Below, in pieces: positions 16,899 to 24,814 of a stretch of 38,306 nt of DNA. The translations under genes and the position numbers were made by a program. Location: positions 1-38,306 of the forward strand of contig NZ_VSRL01000065.1 of the NCBI RefSeq assembly GCF_012184385.1, given 5' to 3'. Under the pieces are notes generated by a model that saw nothing but the letters and a program-made list of their open reading frames with translations, made no database searches and was not told where the DNA came from. The DNA comes from Lentzea indica. GTDB taxonomy: Bacteria; Actinomycetota; Actinomycetes; Mycobacteriales; Pseudonocardiaceae. The first letter of the stretch is position 1; the number at the start of each line of letters is the position of its first letter.

Positions 16899-17661
16899 TG
16901 ACCGGGACGTGGTTGGTTCCGTTCCACTCCGAACCCGTCGCGCGCGCGTGGTGTGCCTGCCACCAGCGGGCAGCGGGTGCCGGTTCTTCCGCTCCTGGCA
17001 GTCCGCCGCGGGTACGGGCGTGTCGGTGGTCGGTGTGCAACTCCCAGGCAGGGAGAACCGGTGGCGTGACCCCGCGCCGGCGGATGTGGACGACGCGGTC
17101 GCCGCTGTGGTCGGGGAACTCGTCGGCCTGGGCGCGTTGGAGCAGCCGGTGGTGATTTTCGGGCAGAGCTTCGGCGGCCTGCTCGGGTACGAGGTGGCAC
17201 GGCGGCTCGGTGACGGCCACGGCGCGTGGCCTGCCGCCCTGGTCGTGGCGGCGTGCCGGCCACCGCACCTGTGGATCGGAGCTGGACGCGGCCTGGTCGA
17301 CGACGACCAGGCCTTGGAACAGTTGCTGCAAGAGCGGGCCCTCGACGAATACGAACTGGACGAAGGCAGCCGGCAGCTGATGCTCGACATGCTGCGGCGC
17401 GATGCGCGGCTCTCGCTTACGTATCGCGATCCGTGTGGCGCCACCGTGTCCTGCCCCGTGTGGGCATGGGGTGGCCGGGACGACGGAACTGTGACTGCCG
17501 AGCACCTCGCCGGCTGGGATCGCTACGCGGGCGCCTCGTTCCACCACCGTCAGTTCGACGGTGGGCACTACTTCCCAGGGCAGCACACCGATCTGGTGGT
17601 GGCACTGCTGAGGGACATGCTGCCGAACCTGATGAGAGGGAGCGCATCTGATGACCGGTGA
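16898..17661 (+). CDS. Type II thioesterase (apparent frameshift near 16945)
   Basis: An alpha/beta hydrolase that frees amino-acyl groups from carrier proteins. The catalytic triad is readable: Ser in GQSFGG, Asp in WGGRDDG, His in DGGHYF. The body runs from RVVCLPPAGSG to 17661. Type II thioesterases normally begin W-x-x-x-F-x-x-x-P, and exactly this ([17 protein letters not shown]) is encoded in another frame from the ATG at 16898, overlapping the A-T stop. The two frames meet in a GCGCGCG tract at 16939-16949, where one added G restores VAARVVCLPP. A GTG at 16909 could start a shorter 250-residue version. In echinomycin biosynthesis the equivalent enzyme, Qui14, releases beta-hydroxytryptophan; the same role is inferred here. 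Confidence 0.85.
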
Positions 17662-17836
17662 TCCCGGCGTTTTCCTGCTTGCGGTGCTGGTCGACGAGGA
17701 AGGCCGATACGGGCTCCACCCGGCCGACGCGGTCCCGCCTGACGGTTGGTCTCCGACCGGTTTTCATGGCACCGAGGACTCCTGCATCAGATTCGTGGAC
17801 GACAGCCAGGCCGGCCAGCGGCCCGGAACGCGGTGA
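17651..17836 (+). CDS. MbtH-like protein, degenerate
   Basis: 61 residues, normal family length, overlapping the thioesterase end. MbtH-like proteins bind adenylation domains and help them fold and work. The framework is recognisable: GVFLLAVLVDEEGRYGLHP, then PPDGW, a later Cys, and a final RP. Key positions differ: the usual N-x-E-x-Q-x-S-L-W-P reads D-E-E-G-R-Y-G-L-H-P, so the conserved Ser and Trp are missing, and the W-T-D-x-R-P tail reads Q-A-G-Q-R-P. The missing tryptophans normally form the cleft for the A domain. It may be a divergent but specific partner of the neighbouring A-T protein, or a decaying one. Confidence 0.75.
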   Translation: MTGDPGVFLLAVLVDEEGRYGLHPADAVPPDGWSPTGFHGTEDSCIRFVDDSQAGQRPGTR

Positions 17837-17845
17837 GGTGCTGAC

Positions 17846-19036
17846 GTGGACATCGACCTGACTGACGGACAACTGTTCGCGCGCAACGAGTTCTGGGCGG
17901 CGCTGGCACACCTGCGCCGCCACGACCCCGTCCACTGGCACCCCGACGACGATGGCGGTTTCTGGGTCGTCACCCGCTACGACGACGTTGTGGGTGTCTA
18001 CAGCGACCCAGACTCCTACAGCTCGCGTTATGGCATGCGCCTCGGCGGGAACCCCGATGCCGTCGCGGCGGTGGCTCAGCGGATGCTGATCGTGTCCGAC
18101 CCGCCGGATCACACCCACCTCAAACGGGTGTTCGCCAAGTCGTTCACGACGGCCGAGATGCACCGCGTTGACGGGCTCGTGCGGCGTGTGGTCCGGGATG
18201 TCCTCGCCGACGCGGTCGAGGTGGGCGAACTGGACTTCCTCGACGTGGCCAAGAAGATCCCCAACCATGTCGTGTGCGCTCTCATGGACGTCCCCCGCTC
18301 GGACTGGGAGTGGATCGGGCAGGTCACGACCGACGCGTTCGAAGGCGCGGACGAGGCGACCAGGGCGGGCGCGCACAGCGAGATCTTCCTGTTCTTCACC
18401 GAACTGCTCGCCGAGCGGCGAGCGCGTCCCGGCGACGACTTCGTCAGCCGCATCGCTCTGGACCGGAGGGCGACGGACGATCCAGCAGGCGGACGTCCGC
18501 TCAGCGACGAGGAGATCGTCTTCAACTGCAACGGTGTGCTGGCCGGCGCCAACGAGACGACGCGCTACTCGGCGGCCGGCGCGGTGCTGGCGCTCGCGGA
18601 GAACCCCGACCAGTGGGCAGTCCTGCGCGCAGGCGGTGCGCAGGCGGCGCCGACGGCAGTCGAGGAGGTGCTGCGGTGGACGGTGCCTGGTGTGCACGCT
18701 TTGCGCACCGTGGTTCGTGCCACGACGGTAGGCGGTGTCCACATCGGAGTCGGCGAACGGGTCACCGTCTGGAACGCCTCGGCCAACCGGGACGAGGCGG
18801 TGTTCGACGAGGCCGACCGGTTCCGCGTAGGACGGGCCGCCAACCGGCACATCACTTTCGGGGCGGGCCGGCACCTGTGCTTGGGCTCCCGGCTCGCACG
18901 CTTGGAACTGACGGTGTTCCTGGAGGAACTCGTCGCCCGTGTCCGCGGGTTCGAACTCGTCGCCGAGCCGACGTACAACGCGTCCAACTTCACGTGGGGG
19001 CTGAGGAACCTGCCCGTGCGACTGCTCGCCGCCTGA
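17846..19036 (+). CDS. Cytochrome P450, probable carrier-bound amino-acid beta-hydroxylase
   Basis: 396 residues from a GTG with GTGAGG upstream. P450 landmarks are the I-helix oxygen groove LAGANETTRYSAAG (about residue 235), the E-x-x-R pair in EEVLRW, and the haem loop FGAGRHLCLG with the Cys ligand near residue 345. The NETTR version of the I helix is shared with P450s that hydroxylate amino acids held on carrier proteins (NovI, NikQ, Qui15 type). Downstream of an A-T didomain, a thioesterase and an MbtH-like protein, beta-hydroxylation of PCP-bound (chloro)tryptophan is the natural reading. Ferredoxin partners are not encoded here. Confidence 0.92.
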   Translation: MDIDLTDGQLFARNEFWAALAHLRRHDPVHWHPDDDGGFWVVTRYDDVVGVYSDPDSYSSRYGMRLGGNPDAVAAVAQRMLIVSDPPDHTHLKRVFAKSFTTAEMHRVDGLVRRVVRDVLADAVEVGELDFLDVAKKIPNHVVCALMDVPRSDWEWIGQVTTDAFEGADEATRAGAHSEIFLFFTELLAERRARPGDDFVSRIALDRRATDDPAGGRPLSDEEIVFNCNGVLAGANETTRYSAAGAVLALAENPDQWAVLRAGGAQAAPTAVEEVLRWTVPGVHALRTVVRATTVGGVHIGVGERVTVWNASANRDEAVFDEADRFRVGRAANRHITFGAGRHLCLGSRLARLELTVFLEELVARVRGFELVAEPTYNASNFTWGLRNLPVRLLAA

Positions 19037-19055
19037 ACGATCCCGGAGGGAAACG

Positions 19056-19388
19056 ATGACGGAACTGCACCTGCTGGTTGTCCGGCACCAAGCCGCACCG
19101 GAGGAAATCGCGAAGCACACCCCTGGGCACATCGCCTACCTCGACCGGTATCACGCGTCCGGTGTCTTCCTGGTCTCTGGTCAGACCCTGCGGGAAGAGG
19201 AGGGCGGTGCCATCGTCGCCGCCGGGGTCGACCGGGCCGAGATCGAGCGCATCGCCGCCGAGGACCCGTTCCTGAGCAACCGCGTGTCGACCTACGAGAT
19301 CACCACCATCACCGTGCGGCGCAGCCATGAACAGCTCACCGGCCTGGTTGGTGGCCGCACGGCGGGGCCGGCCCCCGTGGAGGCGTAG
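19056..19388 (+). CDS. YciI-like small protein
   Basis: 110 residues starting behind GGAGGGAAACG. LHLLVVRHQ, HIAYLDRYHASGVFLVSGQT and IERIAAEDPFL follow the YCII alpha/beta ferredoxin-like fold, with the usual His and Arg/Asp positions. Some family members are lyases or dehalogenases, and others have no known reaction. It sits one base before the ACAD-fold monooxygenase gene. A small protein next to an indole monooxygenase and an SDR is reminiscent of iacB in indole-acetate degradation; I suggest, but cannot show, a role in rearranging an oxidised indole or removing chloride. Confidence 0.82.
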   Translation: MTELHLLVVRHQAAPEEIAKHTPGHIAYLDRYHASGVFLVSGQTLREEEGGAIVAAGVDRAEIERIAAEDPFLSNRVSTYEITTITVRRSHEQLTGLVGGRTAGPAPVEA

Positions 19389-19389
19389 C

Positions 19390-20501
19390 GTGGACGACGA
19401 TTCACGCCTGCGGACCGCCGTCGAGGACGTGCTCCCGCTCGCTGCCGAGCACGCGGCCGAGTCCGACCGTGAGGGCCGACTGGCCCCGACAGTGGTCAAG
19501 GCCGTGGTGCAAGCCGGTTTCGCCCGTCACTTCGTGCCTGTCGAGTGGGGTGGTCACGCGGGCACGTTCACCGACTTCACCCGAGCCGTCACCCGGCTCG
19601 GGATCGGCTGTGGCGCGGCCTCCTGGTTCGCCTCGCTCGCCGCAAGCCTCGGGCGGATGGCCGGCTACCTGCCAGGCGCCGGCCAGCGGCGGCTGTGGGA
19701 GGCCGGCGGACCCGACACCCTGATCGTGGGCTCCTTGATGCCCGCCGGCGTGGCCGAGCGGCAGGCCGACGGGTGGACCTTGCGGGGCGAGTGGCCGTTC
19801 GTGAGTGCCGTCGAGATGTCGGACTGGGCGTTGGTCTGCGCGCGGGCCGGATCGGAGAACCGGGTCTTCGCGGTCCCGCGTGCCGACTACTCGGTCCAGC
19901 GGGCTTGGACGAGCCTGGGCATGCGGCGACCGCGAGCCACACGCTGATCGTGGGTAGCGCACAGGTTCCCCCGTCCCTCACCTTCTCGCTCACCGATCTT
20001 CACGACGGCACGCCGATGGATTCGGCCGCCCCCTGCCACGCCGCGCCGCTCAAGTCGGTAACGGGACTGTCGTTCGTAGCGCCGATGCTGGGAGCAGCGC
20101 GCGCTGCCCAGGCCGAGTGGCTGCGACTGATCGCCGACCGCCGGCGAGCCCGGCCTCTGGCACCGTTGGAACAGGCCACGTACCAACTCGAACTCGGACG
20201 AGCCATCGGCGAGATCGACACGGCGCACCTGCTGCTCGAACGGGTCGCTGCGACCGCGGACGAAGGCAAACCGGGCAAGGTGCTCACCGCGCGAGCGGCC
20301 CGCGACTGCGCACTGGCCGCCGAGTGGCTCCACTCGGCGACCGACCGGCTCGTCCGTGCGGCGGGCACGTCCACGGTCTCGGCGGAGAACACGTTGGAGC
20401 GCATCTGGAGAGATGTGCGGACCGCCGCCAGCCACGGGAGCATCCGGGTCTCGTCCACTTCGGTCGCGTACGCCGACCTCCTCACTTCCGACCTCGATTG
20501 A
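19390..20501 (+). pseudogene. ACAD-fold flavin monooxygenase (group D), split by one apparent frameshift near 19926
   Basis: The first frame starts at the GTG at 19390 (RTAVEDVLPLAAEHAAESDR, HFVPVEWGGHAGTFTDFTRA, GEWPFVSAVEMSDWALVCAR) and stops at 19947. The second frame carries ATASHTLIVGSAQVPPSLTF through to ERIWRDVRTAASHGSIR and ends at 20501. One extra G after ATGCGG at 19921-19926 gives SLGMRATASHTL, the standard mid-domain join, and a full 370-residue protein. Enzymes of this class (HsaA, IacA, IifC, ActVA-ORF5) use reduced flavin from a partner to hydroxylate aromatic rings. IacA and IifC act on indoles, which fits the tryptophan context. Given several identical G losses in this window, the gene is probably intact in the organism. 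Confidence 0.8.
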
Positions 20502-20513
20502 AGGAGCACGGTT

Positions 20514-21287
20514 TTGTCCAAGACAGCACTCGTCACTGGCGCTGGTCGCGGTATCGGCCGTGCCATCGCCGTTCGGTTGGCCGCCGAGGGGTACCAGGTC
20601 GGTCTCACCGCTCGTTCCGCGGACCAACTCGCCGAGACGGCCAAGCTCGCCGAGGCCGAGGGCGCCACCGTGACGGCGGTTCCCGGCGATGTGACCAATG
20701 CTCGCGACGTGTCCGAGGCCGTGCGCGTGGTCTCCGCGGAACTCGGGCCGATCGACATCCTGGTCAACAACGCGGGCTACGCGAGCCAGCCGATGCCGTT
20801 CACCGACATCGACCCGGACGACTGGTGGCGCGTCGTGGAGACCAACGTCCGAGGGCCACTGCTGTTCACCCACGCCGTGCTGGGCGGGATGGTGGAGAGG
20901 AACAGCGGATACATCATCAACATCAACTCGATGCAGGGGTCGAAGGTCGTCGGAGCCTCCTTGGCCTACGGCGTGTCCAAGGCAGCACTCATGCGCTTCA
21001 CCGACGCGCTCGCAGCCGAGGTGGATGGGTCCGGAGTGGTGTTGGTCGACCTGAGCCCAGGCTTGGTGCGGACCGGCATGACAGCGAACCGCCCGGACCT
21101 CGACGCCCTGCCCGTTGCAGCTTGGTCACCTCCAGAGGCATGCGCGGAGAAGGTCGTCGCACTCGTCTCCGGCGCCTACGACGGACTCAGCGGCCGCTAT
21201 GTGGCGCTCAACGACGACTTGGACGATCTTGTGAAAAGGCTCGACGGCGACGCCCGAGTGTTGCGCATGCAGCCACCGAGTGGGTGA
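20514..21287 (+). CDS. Short-chain dehydrogenase/reductase
   Basis: 257 residues from a TTG start behind AAGGAG. Classical SDR motifs: TGAGRGIG (NAD(P)-binding, residues 8-15), NNAG near 87, catalytic Ser in NINSMQGSK near 141 and YGVSK near 155. It oxidises or reduces an alcohol/ketone with NAD(P)(H). As last gene of the halogenase operon it could oxidise the beta-hydroxyl set by the P450 to a ketone. Alternatively it could act after the flavin monooxygenase, as IacE and the IifC-partner SDR do with indole diols. Confidence 0.92.
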   Translation: MSKTALVTGAGRGIGRAIAVRLAAEGYQVGLTARSADQLAETAKLAEAEGATVTAVPGDVTNARDVSEAVRVVSAELGPIDILVNNAGYASQPMPFTDIDPDDWWRVVETNVRGPLLFTHAVLGGMVERNSGYIININSMQGSKVVGASLAYGVSKAALMRFTDALAAEVDGSGVVLVDLSPGLVRTGMTANRPDLDALPVAAWSPPEACAEKVVALVSGAYDGLSGRYVALNDDLDDLVKRLDGDARVLRMQPPSG

Positions 21288-21461
21288 GTCGATCATTGCC
21301 GCGAGGTGGTGATCCACGGGTCGACCTCGAGCGTTGTCGACGACGCCGAGGTCATTCCGGCCGGCGAATCCGTGCGTATCGGGTTCTACGGTTCGTATCG
21401 CCACGCCAACTCCGTGCCTGGCGCCTTCACGCTGAACGACATGACCTGCACGGTGGAGTGA
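21288..21461 (+). pseudogene. Remnant of a family-2 carbohydrate-binding module
   Basis: Directly after the SDR stop, and in the same frame, the sequence reads VIPAGESVRIGFYGSYRHAN then SVPGAFTLNDMTCTVE and a stop. CBM2 domains of secreted cellulases and chitinases end in just this way (IPAGGSV-FGF-GS---N--P--FT-NGT-C). Only about 50 residues remain and no start or signal peptide is present, so it is a leftover of a secreted enzyme gene cut by insertion of the biosynthetic operon. It marks the right edge of the cluster. Confidence 0.55.
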
Positions 21462-21492
21462 GGTGACGGCTCAACGGTGCCGGTCGGCCCTG

Positions 21493-22710
21493 TCACGGCG
21501 TCCCGGCTGGGACAGCGACCGACCGCGTGGGGTGGATGAGCCGGACGGCGAGGGCGAGCAGGAGTGCGGCGACCGCGACGACGAGCAGGGCGGTGGGCAG
21601 TCCAGTGGTGGCGTCGGCCAGCGCGAGGATCGCAAGTGGACAGACGAACTGGCCGATGAACATGGCGGAGGTCCAGATTCCGGTGCCGCGGCCGCGTTGC
21701 TCGAAGGTCAGGCTGCCCAGCGCCCATGTGAGCAGGGAGGGGAGCATGAGACCGTTGCCGAGACCGGCGACCACGGCGCCGAGCACCGCGACCGGTACTG
21801 ACTGGGCCAGCGCGAGGCCGAGGATGCCGAGCCCCGAGAGCGCGAACGCCGCCGGGACGGTGACGGCTGGACCGAGCCGCGCGACGCGGGGGAACAGATA
21901 GGCCGCGACGGCGGTGGCCAGGGAGCCGAGGGCGCTGGCCAGACCGATGGTGGCGGTGGACGTGACGCCGATGCCGTCGAGCACATAGGACAGTTCGACG
22001 ATGAGGACGTAGAAGACAAGACCGCCGATGAGGGTGACGCCGACCGGGGCCAGCAGGCCGCGCCACGGCAGAGGCGGGAGCTTCTCGCGGGTGTGGTGTT
22101 GCGGTGGTTGCCAGATCACGCGAGCCGCGACGAACGCGAGTGGCAGGCTGATCGCGTAGAGCCAGAACGGGGTACGCCAGCCCAACGAGCCGAGCAGGCC
22201 GCCGACGGCGAAGAAAACCGTTGCGGCCACGGTGGTGTAGACGGTCTGGAGGCCGAAGTACCGCTCCCGCTGGGGCCCGTGGAAGTAGTCGGCGAGCAGT
22301 GTCGTGCAGCAGGTCATGATCGCGGCTTCGGTGAGGCCGACCAGGACCCGGCTCGCGACGATCAGGGGCAGGGACGACAGCCACAGCGGCGCGGTGCCGA
22401 CGACGGCGTACACGGCGAGAGCGCCCACCAGCAGCCGTTTGCGGCCGAGCCGGTCGACGACGCGGCCCGCTGTCGTCGCGGTGAGGCCGATGATCAGGGC
22501 CGGAACGGTCAGGACGATGGGCGTGAGGGTGGCGACGCCCGGCGTGTCGGCGAAAGCGTCCTGGATGAGGGGCAGCACCGGGGCGAGCAGCACAGCGCCG
22601 AGCACGGCCAGGCAGCTGGCCAGCAGGAGGACGACGGCTTGGGCGGTGCCCGCCGGACGCCCGGTGGCGGGGTCCAGGGTGGCGGTGAGCGGGGGAGCGG
22701 AGTCCGTCAC
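21493..22710 (-). CDS. MFS transporter (DHA1 type)
   Basis: 405 residues with 12 hydrophobic helices. It has the loop motif GRVVDRLGRKRLLVGALAVY near residue 80 and LLADYFHGPQRERYFGLQTV near 138. MFS proteins of this type move drugs or aromatic acids with protons. It lies 87 bp downstream of the LysR gene on the same strand and is probably co-controlled with the facing catabolic operon. It could import the aromatic substrate or export a toxic intermediate. Confidence 0.9.
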   Translation of the reverse strand: MTDSAPPLTATLDPATGRPAGTAQAVVLLLASCLAVLGAVLLAPVLPLIQDAFADTPGVATLTPIVLTVPALIIGLTATTAGRVVDRLGRKRLLVGALAVYAVVGTAPLWLSSLPLIVASRVLVGLTEAAIMTCCTTLLADYFHGPQRERYFGLQTVYTTVAATVFFAVGGLLGSLGWRTPFWLYAISLPLAFVAARVIWQPPQHHTREKLPPLPWRGLLAPVGVTLIGGLVFYVLIVELSYVLDGIGVTSTATIGLASALGSLATAVAAYLFPRVARLGPAVTVPAAFALSGLGILGLALAQSVPVAVLGAVVAGLGNGLMLPSLLTWALGSLTFEQRGRGTGIWTSAMFIGQFVCPLAILALADATTGLPTALLVVAVAALLLALAVRLIHPTRSVAVPAGTP

Positions 22711-22796
22711 TGGCTTCTCCGGTGAAGTCAGGGGCCGGCTCTCGACGCCGGCGTCACTGACGTCGAAGTGTCAGCGCGGTGCGGCATGAGCGGAAA

Positions 22797-23729
22797 TCAC
22801 TTCTGCCGAAGCTGCGTATCAGCGGCGTCGATGCGGGTGGCGCGGACGACGAGGTCTCGGAGGTAGCGGTGCTCGGGGTCGTTGTCGTACATCGGGTGCC
22901 ACCACATCGCTTCCACCAACGGGCCGACCTCGAACGGGCACGGCAGGGCCCGCACCCCCAGCTCGTCCGGAATCCGGTCGGCCAGGCGTCGTTGCAGCAG
23001 TGCGACGCGGTTCGTGCCGGCGACGAGTGCCGGCACGGTCAGGAACGTCTCGGTGACCACCTGGACGTGCGGTTCGATGCCGAGCATGCGCATCTGCCGC
23101 GCGGCCGGCGTGGACGCGGTGGGGCCGTGGTAGGTCACGACCCACGGCATGGTCTCCAGCTGCTCGACGGTGAGCGAGTCACCGATCTCGGTGTTGGCGG
23201 CGGCGACCAGGCACACCCATTCGTCGCGGTAGAGATCGTGGTGGGAGAGGTCCTCGACGAACCCGTGCGGGATGACCAGCAGGTCGATGTTGACCAGCAC
23301 CTGTGCGGCTGCGTCGACCATCTTCGGGGTGTTGGCGGGGAACCGGAGCCGTGTGCCGGGTGCCTCCGCGGCGAGCAGGGCGGCGATCCCGGTGCCGAGG
23401 ACGGCGATGCCGTAGTCACTCATCAGCAGCGAAAACTCCCGAGTGGACAGTGCGGGGTCGAAGTGCGGCTCGGCCGCGAACACCCGTTCGGCGCCGGCGA
23501 GCGCGACCCGCACGCGTTCCTTGAGCTGCAGCGCGAGCGGCGTGAGCCGGTACTGGTTGCCGGCTCGTGCCAGCAACTCGTCGTGGAAGTGCCGGCGCAA
23601 CCGGCCCAGCTGGGCCGACACAGCGGGCTGACTGAGCCCCATCCGCTCAGCCGCGCGGGTCACGCTGCGATCCTGCAGCAGGGCGTCGAGTGCCACGAGC
23701 AGGTTCAGGTCCAGCCGCGCCAGGTTCAT
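22797..23729 (-). CDS. LysR-family transcriptional regulator
   Basis: 310 residues from the ATG at 23729. The helix-turn-helix is clear: LDLNLLVALDALLQDRSVTR with AAERMGLSQPAVSAQLGRLR (residues 5-44). The C-terminal sensor half resembles NodD/PcpR/LinR-type regulators, where position-specific binding of aromatic effectors switches on a divergent degradation operon. The longer start 11 codons upstream would overlap the LysR box and is less likely. It controls, by inference, the cyclase-to-hydrolase operon that starts 86 bp away on the other strand, and perhaps itself. Confidence 0.93.
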   Translation of the reverse strand: MNLARLDLNLLVALDALLQDRSVTRAAERMGLSQPAVSAQLGRLRRHFHDELLARAGNQYRLTPLALQLKERVRVALAGAERVFAAEPHFDPALSTREFSLLMSDYGIAVLGTGIAALLAAEAPGTRLRFPANTPKMVDAAAQVLVNIDLLVIPHGFVEDLSHHDLYRDEWVCLVAAANTEIGDSLTVEQLETMPWVVTYHGPTASTPAARQMRMLGIEPHVQVVTETFLTVPALVAGTNRVALLQRRLADRIPDELGVRALPCPFEVGPLVEAMWWHPMYDNDPEHRYLRDLVVRATRIDAADTQLRQK

Positions 23730-23739
23730 GACCGGGCAC

Positions 23740-23760
23740 GGTATCAATACCGTCGATACC
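23740..23760. promoter_or_regulatory. LysR-type operator box
   Basis: GGTATC-N9-GATACC contains the classical ATC-N9-GAT (T-N11-A) element of LysR regulators. A second nested repeat, GGTAT-CA-ATACC, occupies 23740-23751. It lies between the LysR start (23729) and the start of the facing operon (23815), the usual place for the regulator's recognition site. Confidence 0.7.
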
Positions 23761-23814
23761 ATACATCAACGATTTCGGCTTCCCTGATACTGCTCTGACA
23801 CAGACAGTTAACTC

Positions 23815-24795
23815 GTGGACCGAACCGATCCCGAGGGCGCGATCGCGGCAGCCGCCAAGCGGTGCTCCAACTGGGGCCGCTGGGGCGCAGACGACGTTCT
23901 CGGCACGCTCAACCACCTCGACGAGGCGAAACGCCGGGAGGGCGCCGCACTCGTCCGCCGGGGCGCCAGTTTCTCGCTGGCGCAACGATTCGACGCGAAC
24001 GGCCCGCAGAAGGGCTGGCGCCGACGGACCAATCCCGTGCACACCATGCTCGACACCGGCACGGACGCCGAGCGCGGCACGCAGGGTTTCCCGCACGGCA
24101 TCGGCGGGGCCGACGACGTGATCTCCATGCCGTTGCAGGCCTCGACGCAGTGGGACGGCCTCGGCCACATCTTCGACCACGGCGTCGCCTACAACGGCCG
24201 GCGCGCCGGCGACGTCGTGACCAGCGAGGGCGACCGGATCACCGGCATCGAGACCACGGCCGGGCTGATCGCGGGCCGCGGCGTGCTGCTCGACGTCGGC
24301 CGGGTGTTCGGTGCTGGCCAGAAGGGTGGAGCAGAGGGTGAGCTGCCCGACGGCTTCGCCATCACCCCCGACCACCTGGAGGCCACGATCGCCGCGCACG
24401 GTGACACCGCACGGGTCGGCCGGGGCGACCTGCTCCTCGTGCGCACCGGGCGGTTGACCAGGGCGCGGCGGGAGGGCTGGGGCGACTACGCTGGTGGGGA
24501 CTCGGCCGGCCTGTCTTTCTCCACTGTGGACTGGTTGCACGGCACGGAGATCGCCGGGGTCGCGACCGACACCTGGGGCGTCGAGGTGCGACCCAACGAG
24601 TTCGACAACGCGTTCCAGCCGCTCCACCAGGTGGCCATCCCGCACATCGGCCTGTTCCTCGGTGAGATGTGGGACCTCGACGCGCTCGCCGACGACTGCG
24701 TGGCCGACGGGGTCCACGAGTTCTGGCTGACCGCGGCCCCGCTGCCGGTGACCGGCGCGGTCGGTGCCCCGGTCGCCCCCATCGCCGTCAAGTAA
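23815..24795 (+). CDS. Cyclase-family hydrolase (PF04199 type)
   Basis: 326 residues from a GTG start. The family holds kynurenine formamidase, isatin hydrolase and polyketide-cyclase-like proteins that use a bound metal to open or hydrolyse amide and lactone bonds. Recognisable here: NWGRWGADDVLGTLNHL at the N-terminus, the metal region STQWDGLGHIFDHG (in place of the usual HxGTHxDxxxH) near residue 110, GRGVLLDVGR and VGRGDLLLVRTGR. The QWD version is typical of the longer subgroup found in aromatic degradation operons. First gene of the LysR-controlled operon. Substrate unknown; a cyclic or formylated aromatic precursor is plausible. Confidence 0.85.
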   Translation: MDRTDPEGAIAAAAKRCSNWGRWGADDVLGTLNHLDEAKRREGAALVRRGASFSLAQRFDANGPQKGWRRRTNPVHTMLDTGTDAERGTQGFPHGIGGADDVISMPLQASTQWDGLGHIFDHGVAYNGRRAGDVVTSEGDRITGIETTAGLIAGRGVLLDVGRVFGAGQKGGAEGELPDGFAITPDHLEATIAAHGDTARVGRGDLLLVRTGRLTRARREGWGDYAGGDSAGLSFSTVDWLHGTEIAGVATDTWGVEVRPNEFDNAFQPLHQVAIPHIGLFLGEMWDLDALADDCVADGVHEFWLTAAPLPVTGAVGAPVAPIAVK

Positions 24796-24814
24796 GCAGG
24801 ACAAAGGAGTCCTC

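Noticed and set aside
16939-16949. Programmed ribosomal frameshifting in the thioesterase
   Set aside because: No slippery heptamer or downstream pseudoknot was apparent, and the same single-base loss occurs in six or more unrelated genes, so an error is the simpler explanation.
17417-19132. 571-codon leftward frame across the P450
   Set aside because: Shadow; the P450 has all signature motifs on the plus strand.
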